Assembly: GCA_028866655.1 (NCBI GenBank)
Contig: JAGWHQ010000009.1
Location: forward strand, 1-53,691
Direction of reading: 5' to 3'
Length of the DNA: 53,691 bases
Source: Nitrososphaerota archaeon
GTDB taxonomy: Archaea; Thermoproteota; Nitrososphaeria; Nitrososphaerales; Nitrosopumilaceae
Below are positions 14,944 to 24,959 of the stretch, piece by piece. The notes beneath the pieces were generated by a model, which worked only from the letters and a program-made list of their open reading frames with translations, did no database searches and was not told the origin of the DNA. The position numbers were made by a program, and so were the translations under genes. Each line of letters starts with the position of its first letter. Position 1 is the first letter of the stretch.

Positions 14944-17469
14944 TTATACTAGAGGCTTGTCTCCTTCGACAGGTTCTGTAATCTCTGTTCTCTCACCGTC
15001 TGTTATTCTTTGTAGAATCTCTTTTGCTGACAACTTGTGAAGATATTCATTGTTGTTGCCACATCTATACGAAAAAGTACATCGTGGGCAACCTGCCTCA
15101 CTCTTACAAGGACACTCTGATACGATATTCAGACTTCGCTCAAAGGCCTTTTCAAGCCTGTCATAGAGTGCCTTGCTTGCACCATTTCCACCTATTGCAG
15201 AATCATAGACAAAGACCAAGCCTGATGTACCAAGTGATATGCCTCCCAAATCTTGTGATACCCCACCTGTTATCATGTTGCTTCCCTCTATTACGACATG
15301 TTCTGTAGCGTGATATCCACTTGCTTCAACATATTCTTCGTTTTCTGCTTTGTTGATTTGCTCTAGAGGTCTTGGAGCCTTGAATACAATTCCCTTTGTA
15401 ACAAAATCATAATCAAGTGGCTTTTCTAAAATTATTTTCTGCCCCTGTCCTACCTCTTGACCCAATTCCAGATTTACATAACCATAGACTCGTTTCTGAA
15501 TGTGTAGCTTGCAGAATGCAACCTCGATTCCATTTGAAAATCTTTTTTCAAAAATTGTCTCTATTGTTGGCCATTCTTCTGTTAGCGCCTTGGTATAGTA
15601 TGGATAATTCTTTGGAAGATATTCTAATTTTGCCGTCATCTTTTCTGGATATCCCACATCTTTGACTTTGTATCTAATTCCTGCCAAAAAGTAAACTGCT
15701 TGTGGATGGAGTTCTTCTAGTGCAATTGGTAAAACTCGTTCTCCAACTTTTTTACCATTTAGGAAAATGTCAATTGATCTTCCTATTCCTCTTATGCTAT
15801 AATCTTCTAAAATTGATTGTATCTGATCGTAATTTGGAATGTATCTATTTTCAATCAAGACAAGATTGCCTGCACCAACATGTCTTTCAATGACATCCTT
15901 GTGTTCTGGTAGTTCGTGTTTTGCAATTGGCTTGTCACAGGCCATTGCGATAACTTGAAACTCTTCAACAAAGGGATTTTTTGGATCAATGTAAATTTGT
16001 TCAACATCTTCAAAATAATCTGCGGGATGGTTCTTGTAATATTGAGAGATTGGGTCATTACCTAGTACCAAAAACGCATGTCCTTCTTGACCTTTTCTTG
16101 CAGCTCTTCCTATTCGCTGTGTAAGTCTGTTTACTGGAATTGTAGATGATATGACTCCGTCCACATTACCTACATCAATTCCAAGCTCAAGTGTTGGGGT
16201 TGCAGAGATTGCAAGTAACTTGTCAGTCTTGAATAATGTCTCAACTGATCTTCTATAATTTGCCATGAGACCTGCCCGATGAACCTTGATGTCTATTTTT
16301 TGTCTTCTTGCCTGCAGTGCCAAAAGCTCGGAATTAAGATGAGAATTGCTAAACACTAGTGTTTTGTGCTGTTTTGATGTCAATTTCTTTAGTATGTCAA
16401 TCATCAATGCACGCTGGGTCATAAGTGATGGAAAGAGCATTGAAAATTCTGTCTTGCCTTTCTTGCCAGAACCTGAGACCTGGACCATCTTTACTCCAAA
16501 TAACATCTGGCAAAATTGTAATGCATTTTCTAGCGTTGCAGATGCCGCAATCATTTGCATCTTGGGCGCAATTCGTTTCAATCTTTTTATGATATAGTGA
16601 ACATTGGAACCAAAAATTCCCGAGTACACATGCGCTTCATCAACTGCAAGAAATCTAGTTGTATTAAACAGAGATGCAAATCTAGTTCGATGCCACAAGT
16701 GATAGTGTAATACATCAAAGTTAGTTATTATGACCTGAGGAGGGTTTGCAAGAATTTCTCCACGTTCCTCTTGTTTTGTATCTCCGTCAAATACTGCACA
16801 TCGTATATTCATCTTGTCTGCAATTTCTTTTATCTTTGGATATTGATCACGGGAAAGAGATTTTGTTGGATAGACAAAAATTGCCTGTATTGAAGAAACT
16901 AGATTTTTCGAGTTTCCTATTCTTTCAATAATTGGTACTACAAATGATTCTGTTTTTCCAGATGCCGTGGGTGCAGTGATTACTATGTTATCACCTGATA
17001 CGATATGGTGTATTGCTTCTTCTTGAAATTTGTAGAATTTCTTTATGCCTTTTGATTCTAATACTTCTATGATTCGCTGATCAAGACCTGAATCGGATAC
17101 TGTAGAGCCCATTTCAGGCTCGGGTTCCTCTATTATCTTAAAGTGTGAGACATAGTGTTTCTTTGAGAAGAGAATTGACCTTGTAATCTCTCCGATCTTA
17201 GCACCTCCTATCATCTTGTTTATCTCGTCTTCTGTCTGCAGGATGCCTTCTTTTTCTAGGGTTGATTCTGATTGGCTCTTGGTTGGTATCTCATCATTAT
17301 CAAATTTTATCAAAAACTCTAGAAATGCTTCATCGATATTCTTCTTGGAATCTATGATATCTTCAATTTTGCATTTGGGGCAGCTAAAGTGTATTTTTTG
17401 ATTAAATGTGCGTTGAACATCTATCTTGGATTTACACTTGGGGCAATTGTGCACTAGGACAGGGAACAA
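14944..17469 (-). CDS. DEAD/DEAH helicase with C-terminal DUF1998 zinc domain (MrfA/Hrq1-like)
   Basis: An 841-residue superfamily 2 helicase. An N-terminal zinc ribbon (C9, C12, C30, C33) is followed by the helicase core: Walker A TAPTASGKTE, DEAH box in AVDEAH, SAT motif in AASATL and motif VI QRIGRAARKG. The C-terminal DUF1998 domain ends with a Cys cluster (CPC, CPRC and RCG, near 790-805), which in MrfA coordinates zinc. Homologues are 3'-5' DNA helicases used in repair of crosslinks and adducts. The extra N-terminal ribbon is a less common addition. Confidence 0.9.
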   Translation of the reverse strand: MFPVLVHNCPKCKSKIDVQRTFNQKIHFSCPKCKIEDIIDSKKNIDEAFLEFLIKFDNDEIPTKSQSESTLEKEGILQTEDEINKMIGGAKIGEITRSILFSKKHYVSHFKIIEEPEPEMGSTVSDSGLDQRIIEVLESKGIKKFYKFQEEAIHHIVSGDNIVITAPTASGKTESFVVPIIERIGNSKNLVSSIQAIFVYPTKSLSRDQYPKIKEIADKMNIRCAVFDGDTKQEERGEILANPPQVIITNFDVLHYHLWHRTRFASLFNTTRFLAVDEAHVYSGIFGSNVHYIIKRLKRIAPKMQMIAASATLENALQFCQMLFGVKMVQVSGSGKKGKTEFSMLFPSLMTQRALMIDILKKLTSKQHKTLVFSNSHLNSELLALQARRQKIDIKVHRAGLMANYRRSVETLFKTDKLLAISATPTLELGIDVGNVDGVISSTIPVNRLTQRIGRAARKGQEGHAFLVLGNDPISQYYKNHPADYFEDVEQIYIDPKNPFVEEFQVIAMACDKPIAKHELPEHKDVIERHVGAGNLVLIENRYIPNYDQIQSILEDYSIRGIGRSIDIFLNGKKVGERVLPIALEELHPQAVYFLAGIRYKVKDVGYPEKMTAKLEYLPKNYPYYTKALTEEWPTIETIFEKRFSNGIEVAFCKLHIQKRVYGYVNLELGQEVGQGQKIILEKPLDYDFVTKGIVFKAPRPLEQINKAENEEYVEASGYHATEHVVIEGSNMITGGVSQDLGGISLGTSGLVFVYDSAIGGNGASKALYDRLEKAFERSLNIVSECPCKSEAGCPRCTFSYRCGNNNEYLHKLSAKEILQRITDGERTEITEPVEGDKPLV

Positions 17470-17581
17470 TTTTGGATGATTTAATTTTTGGTTATGGTAC
17501 TGTATCCATCACAAGTAAAACTTGAATAGACTTTGTTCAAAACCGCGATGACATATAATATCGTATTATTTCTAGACTGAC

Positions 17582-18271
17582 GTGGGTCTTGGAAGTTATT
17601 GGGGAGAAGTCCTCAATGTATTGGAAAAAATAATTCCTGTGTATGACAAGGTTAATTCCATGATTTCACTTGGCAGAGACTCTGAGTTTCGCCAACGAGG
17701 AATTACAAATAGAGTTCATCCTGGAAATAGTATCCTTGATGCAGGTTCTGGTTTTGGTAACATGTCAAAGACTGCATCTAGGATATGTAATGGAGACATC
17801 AACATCACATTGTATGATCCGCTACGAGCGATGCTAAAAAACACCAGTAGATTATTTTCTGTAACACCTGTACTAACATGCGGAGTCTTTGAGCATATTC
17901 CATTCCGCGATGAAAATTTTGATGCAGTACTTACTGGATATTCTCTAAGAGATGCAATCAATCTACGAATTGCAATATCTGAGATACACCGGGTCCTAAA
18001 AAAAGACGGAAGATTTGTCATAGTTGATCTAGGCAAGCCTGACAATCCACTACTTAGAGCAGGAGTATCGTTTTACCTCAGGGCGATACTTCCAATACTG
18101 GCAGTAATTGGTGGAGGGAGACTGGGGCTGAAATTTGCCACTCTGTATGGTACGTACAAACTATGGCCTCAAAACAAGAAACTAGAGTCGCTTCTTCTTG
18201 AAAAATTCTCAAGAGTCGAGTTTGAAAAAGGCATGCTTGGAGGCGCAATCATGGTTGCAGCATACAAGTAA
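17582..18271 (+). CDS. UbiE/MenG-like SAM methyltransferase
   Basis: A 229-residue class I methyltransferase. It shows the UbiE-type N-terminus (YDKVNSMISLGRDSEFR), SAM loop LDAGSGFGN (about 52-60), an acidic second strand (TLYDPL), and the later MenG-like segments VLTGYSLRDAINL and EIHRVLKKDGRFVIVDLGKP. It may methylate a quinone ring, which would suit the menaquinone-type pools of these archaea, but the substrate is inferred. The MFS gene follows after 2 bases, so they are co-transcribed. Confidence 0.85.
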   Translation: MGLGSYWGEVLNVLEKIIPVYDKVNSMISLGRDSEFRQRGITNRVHPGNSILDAGSGFGNMSKTASRICNGDINITLYDPLRAMLKNTSRLFSVTPVLTCGVFEHIPFRDENFDAVLTGYSLRDAINLRIAISEIHRVLKKDGRFVIVDLGKPDNPLLRAGVSFYLRAILPILAVIGGGRLGLKFATLYGTYKLWPQNKKLESLLLEKFSRVEFEKGMLGGAIMVAAYK

Positions 18272-18273
18272 AG

Positions 18274-19407
18274 ATGAACAAAGTAACGCTTGTCTATGTT
18301 ATTGCATTAATTGTTGGATTTTCATATGGGATGCACAATCCTATCGTTCCACTGTTTTCAAAAGATCTTGGCGCATCGTACTTTGATCTTGGAGTAATTG
18401 GATTTGCAAATTTTATTCCTTACATGTTCATTCCGCTTTTTGTCGGACTGTTGCTTGACAGATTCAACAAGGGCCTTCTTCTTTCTCTTGGGTTGATTCT
18501 TGATTCTGTATCAATTTACTTGTTGTCTGTTGCGGATTCCATTCCACAGGTAATATTGTTTAGAACAATGGTTGGAGTTGCACATTCATTTTTCTGGCCT
18601 CCATGTGAATCTATTATATCGCAATCTACCAGCCCACAGAATCGTGTGAAAGCAATTTCTAGATTTATGGCTTTTTTTGTTGTAGGCCTTATGATTGGGC
18701 CTCTGATTGGTTCATTTTTACTTGAACACTTTGATGTATCCTACAGGATACTCTTCCAAGTTGCTGCGTTTGCAATTGCAACTTCATTGGTTTCATCATT
18801 GATGTTGTCAAAAGATAAAAAAATTATCCCTAGTGGAAAAATATCTTTTACATCTGCAAAACATTTGATAAAATTTCCAACAGTTATTGCAATCCTTTTG
18901 TTTGCAAGTGTCAGCTTTGGAGTGTTTCTGGCAATACTTCCTGCATTTATGAGTGAGCGGTCAATTTCCGAGTCAAACATTGAACTATTATTTTTTGTAT
19001 TTGGGATATCTCGTCTTGTTTCATTGTTATCCTCAAACTTTCTCATGAAAAAATTCCTCACAAGTATCATGCTTGTGATTGTATCAATTTCTGTTGGAAT
19101 GCTATTGTTGTTCTACTCTCACAGTATGGTAGAATTTGGCATAGCAGTACTTGTACTTGGGTTTGGATTTAGTGTGTATTTTCCATTAACATTTGAGATT
19201 ATTATGATAAAGGCAAAAGAAAATGCGGGAGCATTAATTGGTGCATATGAGGCAACCTTTGGAATTGGTTGGGCATTTGGGCCGTTGATAATTGGAGTGA
19301 TTGCCAATTCTTTTGGCAGTTCTATTCCTTATCTTATCTTGTTTGTAATAGGGTTGTTTGTACTGGGATTTGTGTTTCTCAAGAGAAAACAAGTTGTTCT
19401 AGTCTAA
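18274..19407 (+). CDS. Major facilitator superfamily transporter
   Basis: A 377-residue integral membrane protein with about 12 hydrophobic helices and the MFS loop motif between helices 2 and 3 (GLLLDRFNKGLL, a G-x3-D-R pattern). It resembles drug or metabolite exporters of the major facilitator type. The substrate is unknown. Its ATG is 2 bases after the methyltransferase stop; co-transcription hints at export or uptake of a methylated product, but that is speculative. Confidence 0.88.
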   Translation: MNKVTLVYVIALIVGFSYGMHNPIVPLFSKDLGASYFDLGVIGFANFIPYMFIPLFVGLLLDRFNKGLLLSLGLILDSVSIYLLSVADSIPQVILFRTMVGVAHSFFWPPCESIISQSTSPQNRVKAISRFMAFFVVGLMIGPLIGSFLLEHFDVSYRILFQVAAFAIATSLVSSLMLSKDKKIIPSGKISFTSAKHLIKFPTVIAILLFASVSFGVFLAILPAFMSERSISESNIELLFFVFGISRLVSLLSSNFLMKKFLTSIMLVIVSISVGMLLLFYSHSMVEFGIAVLVLGFGFSVYFPLTFEIIMIKAKENAGALIGAYEATFGIGWAFGPLIIGVIANSFGSSIPYLILFVIGLFVLGFVFLKRKQVVLV

Positions 19408-19440
19408 AGCTTTAATTTTAGAAACAAGACAAATTATTTC

Positions 19441-19794
19441 ATGTTTGACTATGCACTCAATATCATAGGCAATGATTGGATTATGATTGCCTTGGCGGCT
19501 ATGGTGTTGTTACTTGGAACCAAAAGAGTGCCAGATGCAACAAAAAAACTTGCACGAGTCATGGCGCAATATGATAAAACAAAAAACATGGTTCAAGATG
19601 AAATCAAGAAAGCCAAGGGTGAGCTTAACATCAATATATCAGGACCTGTCATGTCTGAGCGACAAAAACTTGAAACACTTGCCAAGTCATTTGGTGTAAA
19701 CACTGAAGGCAAGACTGATGATGATCTGCGTAATTTGGTCAACTCTAAGCTTGGTGGTAATGCTAAAGCCGATCAAGATACTACAAAACAATAA
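19441..19794 (+). CDS. tatA: TatA/MttA-like twin-arginine translocation protein
   Basis: A 117-residue protein with a short N-terminal membrane helix (WIMIALAAMVLLL), a hinge GTKRVPDATKKLARVM that matches the TatA amphipathic helix (family pattern FGPKKLPELARxLG), and a charged tail. TatA forms the channel that passes folded Tat substrates. The C-terminal 50 residues (SERQKLETLAKSFGVNTEGK onward) resemble a small helical bundle and lengthen it relative to minimal TatA. No tatC is in the window. Confidence 0.85.
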   Translation: MFDYALNIIGNDWIMIALAAMVLLLGTKRVPDATKKLARVMAQYDKTKNMVQDEIKKAKGELNINISGPVMSERQKLETLAKSFGVNTEGKTDDDLRNLVNSKLGGNAKADQDTTKQ

Positions 19795-19807
19795 CAATAC
19801 TCTCAAC

Positions 19808-19817
19808 AAATTTAAAT
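19808..19817 (+). promoter_or_regulatory. TATA box of glutamate dehydrogenase
   Basis: ATTTAAATAC is centred about 35 bases before the TTG at 19848, predicting a leader of roughly 10 bases. Confidence 0.45.
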
Positions 19818-19847
19818 ACAATATCCCGTGAGACATATCGGTTAAGA

Positions 19848-21095
19848 TTGACTAAAATCGATCCTTGGCAAAATGCTCTCAAGCAACTTGCAGATGCCGC
19901 AAAAATTTTGAAACTTGATGCTGGTATTCATGAGATGCTGGCAAATCCAAAAAAAATTCTAACCGTTTCATTGCCAATCAAGATGGATGATGGCAGAATC
20001 AAGGTATTCACTGGATATAGATCACAACATAATGACTTTAGAGGTCCACACAAGGGTGGAATAAGATATCATCCTGATGTTTCAATTGAGGAAGTAAAGG
20101 CACTTTCAATGTGGATGACATGGAAGTGTGCAATTGTTGATGTTCCATTTGGCGGAGGCAAGGGTGGTATTATCTGTGATCCAAAAAGACTCTCGGCTGG
20201 AGAAAAAGAGCGACTGACAAGAAGATATGCATATGCAATATCTGAAATAATTGGACCTGGTAAGGATGTCCCAGCTCCTGATGTGTATACTACTGGAAAA
20301 GAAATGGCACAGATAATGGATGTTTATAGTGTAATGCATGGCCAGACAGAGCCTGCTGTTATCACCGGAAAACCAATTGCAGCAGGAGGTTCTCTTGCAA
20401 GAAATGTAGCTACTGGTCTTGGTGTTGCTTATTGTATCAGAGAAGGAGCAAAGAAGGTCGGACTTAATCTCAAAGGTGCCAAAGTTGTCATTCAAGGTTA
20501 TGGTAATGCTGGAACATATGTTGCAGAATATGTAGAAAAGATGGGCGCAAAAATTATTGGAGTAAGTGATACCAAGGGTTCTATAATTAATCCAAAAGGA
20601 ATGGATGCAAAGAAGGTGCTTGAATTCAAGACTAAACATGGAAGCGTTGTTGGTTATCCTGGAAGTAAAAAGGTGTCAACAGAAGAATTGCTTACTACTC
20701 CATGTGATGTTCTAGTACCTGCAGCACTTGAAAATCAGATAACTGCTTCCATTGCAAGAAACATTAAATGTAAAATACTTGCAGAAGCTGCAAACGGTCC
20801 TACAACTCCTGAAGCAGACGATATTATCTTCAACAAGAAAATAATGGTTATTCCAGATATCTTGGCAAACTCTGGTGGTGTGTGTATATCATACCTAGAA
20901 TGGGTACAAAACTTGCAAAGATACTATTGGACATTTGATGAGGTTGCAGGTAAAATGGAACACCACATTGTACGTGGTTTCAACGATACATATGCTCTTT
21001 CAAAGAAACACAATGTAGACATGAGAAAAGCAAGCATGGTGCTTGCAGTTGGTAGAGTGCTAGAAGCATTTGAAGCACGTGGTCTCTGGCCATAG
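19848..21095 (+). CDS. gdhA: Glutamate dehydrogenase
   Basis: A 415-residue hexameric GDH that interconverts 2-oxoglutarate plus ammonia and glutamate, the entry point for assimilated ammonium. Active-site blocks are clear: GPHKGGIRYHP (substrate lysine), KCAIVDVPFGGGKGG (catalytic Lys-Asp region), and the dinucleotide loop VIQGYGNAGTYVAEY. The start is TTG 19848, set by the TATA box and by the family N-terminus (DPWQNALKQL). Cofactor preference is not certain from reading. The glutamate made here feeds the LysW arginine/lysine cluster. Confidence 0.96.
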   Translation: MTKIDPWQNALKQLADAAKILKLDAGIHEMLANPKKILTVSLPIKMDDGRIKVFTGYRSQHNDFRGPHKGGIRYHPDVSIEEVKALSMWMTWKCAIVDVPFGGGKGGIICDPKRLSAGEKERLTRRYAYAISEIIGPGKDVPAPDVYTTGKEMAQIMDVYSVMHGQTEPAVITGKPIAAGGSLARNVATGLGVAYCIREGAKKVGLNLKGAKVVIQGYGNAGTYVAEYVEKMGAKIIGVSDTKGSIINPKGMDAKKVLEFKTKHGSVVGYPGSKKVSTEELLTTPCDVLVPAALENQITASIARNIKCKILAEAANGPTTPEADDIIFNKKIMVIPDILANSGGVCISYLEWVQNLQRYYWTFDEVAGKMEHHIVRGFNDTYALSKKHNVDMRKASMVLAVGRVLEAFEARGLWP

Positions 21096-21129
21096 AAATA
21101 CCTAATACTTGATATTGTGATAATGTTCT

Positions 21130-21357
21130 ATGAGCAAGGCTTTTGTGGCAATCCACTGTGAAACTGGAAAAGAAAGTCCAATAATTAGAAAACTTATGGA
21201 GATCAAAGGTATATCCGAAGTTACTGGAACCTTGGGGTTGTATGATATCATAGCTAAAGTCGAGGCAGCTGATTCTATGACTCTGGAGAAGATAATCACA
21301 AAAGAAGTACGAAAAATTCCGCACGTCTTGACTACGATGACCCTGATGGTCATCTAA
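21130..21357 (+). CDS. Stand-alone Lrp/AsnC ligand-binding (RAM) domain
   Basis: A 75-residue protein consisting only of the ferredoxin-like effector domain of Lrp/AsnC regulators (FVAIHCETGKESPIIRKLME, then EVTGTLGLYDIIAKVEA), without the helix-turn-helix. Such single-domain proteins bind amino acids and may form mixed assemblies with full Lrp proteins such as the one at 33197-33616. It follows gdhA by 34 bases and may be co-transcribed, suggesting an amino-acid or nitrogen signal. Confidence 0.85.
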   Translation: MSKAFVAIHCETGKESPIIRKLMEIKGISEVTGTLGLYDIIAKVEAADSMTLEKIITKEVRKIPHVLTTMTLMVI

Positions 21358-21440
21358 AATTCATTAATACTTTTTCAAATTGTACACGAGATCTAGTTTA
21401 CACTAGTTGCTAGAAAATAAAAATTAAAAAAGTTTCGAAT

Positions 21441-21791
21441 CTAGGATGTGCTAAATGAACTTCCACAAGAGCAAGACTTGGTTACATTTGGATTGTTGAT
21501 TTTAAATCCTGCACCCATTAGGCTCTCGATGTAGTCGATGTTTGCACCCTTGAGGTAGTCGACACTATAACTGTCAATTACCATCTTGACACCGTTTTCT
21601 TCGATTACAAGATCGTCTTCTTCAGATGTCTTTTCAAATCCCATTCCGTAGGATAATCCTGAACATCCTCCACCTTGTACGTAGACTCGCAGAAATTGTG
21701 GCTTTTCGGCTTCTTCTGCCATGAAAGCAATTACTTTTTCTGCGGCTTTTGGTGTAATTGTGACCAATTTTGTGGTCTGTGTATTACTCAT
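21441..21791 (-). CDS. HesB/IscA/ErpA-type iron-sulfur carrier
   Basis: A 116-residue A-type carrier with the three invariant cysteines C43 (QGGGCSGLSYG), C107 and C109 (SCSCGSS). It delivers Fe-S clusters to apo-enzymes, for example the radical-SAM protein at 49713-50981. A TATA-like AATTTAAAGC upstream gives it its own promoter. Confidence 0.93.
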   Translation of the reverse strand: MSNTQTTKLVTITPKAAEKVIAFMAEEAEKPQFLRVYVQGGGCSGLSYGMGFEKTSEEDDLVIEENGVKMVIDSYSVDYLKGANIDYIESLMGAGFKINNPNVTKSCSCGSSFSTS

Positions 21792-21865
21792 GAACCTAAT
21801 TCGTGCTTTAAATTATAATAATCTTTTCATACATGACATAATAGGAATCAACAATTAGGTAGAGC

Positions 21866-22627
21866 TTACTTTTTTGATTTGTTTACAAAAGCAGTCATTC
21901 TTTCTGCTCTGTCTGGATGAGTAAAGCACAAGCCCCATGTGTATAATTCCAGGGCAAGACCTGTGTCAATGTCTGAATTTCTCCCCTTGTTTATTGCGAT
22001 CTTTGACATTCTTACTGCCATTGCAGAATTTTGAGCAATCATCTTTGCAGTATTGTTAGTCTCTTCCATTAATTTTGCGAGTTCTACTACTTTGTTTACT
22101 AGACCCATCTCTTTTGCTTCATCTGATTTTACAATTCTTCCAGTAAAGATCAAATCTTTTGCCTGGGAAATTCCAATTGTTCTTTGTAGTCTCTGAGTTC
22201 CACCCCAGCCTGGACATACACCAATTGTTACTTCTGGTTGTCCCATCTTTGCAGTATCTGCAGCTATTCTAATATCACATGCAAGTGCGAGTTCACATCC
22301 GCCACCGAGTGCAAATCCGTTGATTGCAGCAATTGTTGGCTTGCTACAATTTTCTACAGTATGTGTCAACAGATGGCCAAGTTTTGCATAAGTTTCTGAT
22401 TCTATTGGTGTGATTGTTGACATGTATGCAATGTCTGCGCCTGCAGAAAATGCCTTGTCTCCTTCTCCTGTGATTACTACGACCTTTACAGAATCATCCT
22501 TTTCAATTTCTTTGAATTCTTTGATGATGTCATTTGCAACATCCATGTTCATGGCGTTGAGCTTGTCTGGTCTGTTAATCTTGATTGTGCAAATTCCTTC
22601 TGATTTTGAGACGTTAACTAGAGACAT
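21866..22627 (-). CDS. 3-hydroxypropionyl-CoA dehydratase / crotonyl-CoA hydratase
   Basis: A 253-residue enoyl-CoA hydratase family enzyme. The oxyanion-hole loop AFSAGADI (59-66) and both catalytic glutamates (GGGCEL and GQPEVTIG) are present, so it is a true hydratase/dehydratase. In Nitrosopumilus the neighbouring pair of this enzyme and the ADP-forming ligase was shown to act in the 3-hydroxypropionate/4-hydroxybutyrate CO2-fixation cycle, the hydratase being used twice. The frame remains open to TTG 22753, but that would run into the upstream ligase gene; ATG 22627 matches the family N-terminus and leaves a 25-base gap. Confidence 0.9.
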   Translation of the reverse strand: MSLVNVSKSEGICTIKINRPDKLNAMNMDVANDIIKEFKEIEKDDSVKVVVITGEGDKAFSAGADIAYMSTITPIESETYAKLGHLLTHTVENCSKPTIAAINGFALGGGCELALACDIRIAADTAKMGQPEVTIGVCPGWGGTQRLQRTIGISQAKDLIFTGRIVKSDEAKEMGLVNKVVELAKLMEETNNTAKMIAQNSAMAVRMSKIAINKGRNSDIDTGLALELYTWGLCFTHPDRAERMTAFVNKSKK

Positions 22628-22652
22628 GTCAAAACTCCAAACAATGTGGAAA

Positions 22653-24776
22653 TTAAACCTTATTGGGTTTAACTTTTCCCCATTGGTGCAGGGCTGATGC
22701 TGCTGCAACCCAGTTTCGGATATCGTCGTACACTGGTACATTGTGCTTTTCAATTAGTCCAGAGACTTTGGCTGTGTATGGGCCGCCGTTTCCACCTACA
22801 AGCAATGGTTTTTTGCCTTGCTTTGAAAACTCTCCCAAGTAATCAATTATTGTCTCTTCGAGTGGATCATCTTGGAAGACAAACCATGGCATGACAATGT
22901 CGATGTTTGGATCGTCCATGAACTTTTGTATGGAATATCTATAGTCATCAGCATTTGCGCCTCCTGTAACATCTGCAGGATTTCCATTTCCAATTACATA
23001 TGTTGGAGGATAGTGTGCTTTCATTTCCTTGAGTGTTTCTTCTGTTACTTTGCCAAGCTCTAGTCCATATTTTTCAAATTGGTCTATTGCACCAATCATT
23101 GGTCCTGCACCATTGCTGACAAGTGCGACTCTGGGACCTTTAGCTGCTGGTTGCCATGCTAGTGCTTTTGTCGCTGAAGCAAGTTCTTGATAACTTTCTA
23201 CTGAAACTATTCCTGCTTGTTTGAATGCTCCTTGGATTATTGCGTTAGAGCCTCCAAGAGAACCTGTGTGTGATGCTGCTTGTTTTGCTCCAAGTGCAGT
23301 TCTTCCACTCTTCCAAATTATTATTGGCTTGTGCATTTCTTTCATCACACGTTTTGCAGTCTCGATGAATTTTCTGCCATCTCCAAAACCTTCTACGTAT
23401 AATGCAATTACTTTGGTTTGAGGATCATTTGCCAAGTACCAGATCATGTCTGCTTCGTCCACATCTGATCTGTTGCCATAGCTTACCATCTTTGATAGTC
23501 CAAACGAGTCTGCAGTTTCAAGGAAACTGATTCCCATTGTACCACTTTGTGATAATAACGCGACTGGTCCAAGTTTTGCACGGACCATTCTTTCTTGGCC
23601 TTGGAATGCACAGTCTAGTCTGTTAGCTGCATTGAACATACCAATGCAGTTTGGACCGATTATTCTGATCTTGTGCTGTTCTGACAAGTTCTTGATTTGA
23701 GATTCAAAGTCTGCTCTCTCTCCTCCGAGTTCTTTTCCACCTCCTGATACGATTACCATGTTGTGGATTCCTTTCTTTGCACATGCTTCAAGAACTGGGG
23801 GTGTAACTGACAAGTCAACACATACTACAACCAAGTCAACCTTGTCTGGTATTGCTTCAATTGATGGATAGCATTTTAGTCCCAAAATTTCTTCTGCTTT
23901 TGGATTGATAGGATATACTTTACCCTTGTAGTCGTGCTTTGCAATACTGTCAAGAACAGAGTTTCCTACTTTGCCAGGAGTTGCAGATGCACCAACCAAT
24001 GCGACTGATTGTGGAGTAAAGAATGTCTCCATGAATTCGATGTTTGGTTTTGCTGTAGAGATTGCATCGTTTTTGATCTCTTTTCTCAAGATTATTTTTG
24101 CATCAACTACATAGTATGATTTTGGATAAACTACGATTGGGTTAAAGTCTACGCTGTCAAAGTATTTTGCATTGTCTACTCCGACCTTGCTGATTTGTAC
24201 AATTGCTTTTGCAAGCATGCTCAAATCAATTGACTTGGTACCTCTGTACCCTTGAAGGATCTTTGAACCCTTTAATTCTAAGAGCATTGATTTTGCATCG
24301 TCTACTGTAATTGGTAGCATTCTAAATGCAACATCTTTGAATATTTCAGTTAGTACACCACCAAGTCCTACCATTATCACTGGACCAAACTGTGGGTCAT
24401 TCTGAAGTCCTATGATGAGTTCGACTCCTTGTGGAACCATCTTCTCAAGTAAAATTCCTTTTACATGTACTCCTTTCTTCTTTGAGAGTCTTGGATACAT
24501 TTCAAGAAATGCTTTCTTTACTTCTTTTTCATTTTGTAGTCCGACCTTTACTCCTCCTACATCACTTTTGTGAAGTATTTGTGGAGATACTACTTTCATA
24601 ACTAGCGGAAAACCTAACTTCTTTGCAGCCTTGACAGCATCTTTTGCATTGGTTACAAGTGCATAGCCTGGAACTTTGATTCCATATTTCTTCAATACTG
24701 CTTTGGATAGATCTTCGGTGATTACCTTATGATCTGTTGCAAATGTTTCTTCAAAAATCTTTGTTACTGGGTTCAA
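22653..24776 (-). CDS. ADP-forming acyl-CoA synthetase, probable 3-hydroxypropionyl-CoA synthetase
   Basis: A 707-residue fused NDP-forming ligase. An N-terminal ATP-grasp half ([21 protein letters not shown] and [16 protein letters not shown]) precedes the CoA-binding Rossmann domain ([14 protein letters not shown], about 255) and the ligase domains with [23 protein letters not shown] and [14 protein letters not shown]- rather than AMP-forming activation of 3-hydroxypropionate saves one high-energy bond, the energetic signature of the thaumarchaeal cycle. Assignment to 3-hydroxypropionate rather than 4-hydroxybutyrate rests on pairing with the hydratase directly downstream. TTG 24776 follows GGAGAGATCC. 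Confidence 0.88.
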   Translation of the reverse strand: MNPVTKIFEETFATDHKVITEDLSKAVLKKYGIKVPGYALVTNAKDAVKAAKKLGFPLVMKVVSPQILHKSDVGGVKVGLQNEKEVKKAFLEMYPRLSKKKGVHVKGILLEKMVPQGVELIIGLQNDPQFGPVIMVGLGGVLTEIFKDVAFRMLPITVDDAKSMLLELKGSKILQGYRGTKSIDLSMLAKAIVQISKVGVDNAKYFDSVDFNPIVVYPKSYYVVDAKIILRKEIKNDAISTAKPNIEFMETFFTPQSVALVGASATPGKVGNSVLDSIAKHDYKGKVYPINPKAEEILGLKCYPSIEAIPDKVDLVVVCVDLSVTPPVLEACAKKGIHNMVIVSGGGKELGGERADFESQIKNLSEQHKIRIIGPNCIGMFNAANRLDCAFQGQERMVRAKLGPVALLSQSGTMGISFLETADSFGLSKMVSYGNRSDVDEADMIWYLANDPQTKVIALYVEGFGDGRKFIETAKRVMKEMHKPIIIWKSGRTALGAKQAASHTGSLGGSNAIIQGAFKQAGIVSVESYQELASATKALAWQPAAKGPRVALVSNGAGPMIGAIDQFEKYGLELGKVTEETLKEMKAHYPPTYVIGNGNPADVTGGANADDYRYSIQKFMDDPNIDIVMPWFVFQDDPLEETIIDYLGEFSKQGKKPLLVGGNGGPYTAKVSGLIEKHNVPVYDDIRNWVAAASALHQWGKVKPNKV

Positions 24777-24959
24777 AAGGATCTCTCCTCTTTATTGGCA
24801 GATCGCAATGATGAGATCTGTATTGTTTTATGTATCATGACGAAATTTCAAGGTCCAAGTGTTTTATATTAAACTTTTGTCAAAATGTGATAAAATACCA
24901 CCAAAAAAGTTATCCTTTCAAAAATGCTCGCTGCTTGAATCTGTTCCAATTTTTGTGTC

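Noticed and set aside
22628-22753. N-terminal extension of the 3HP-CoA dehydratase frame
   Set aside because: It would run back into the 3' end of the ligase gene, and the hydratase fold begins at ATG 22627.
24808-24814. Box C-like ATGATGA in the ligase leader
   Set aside because: No CTGA box D at a suitable distance, so a C/D guide RNA is not supported.
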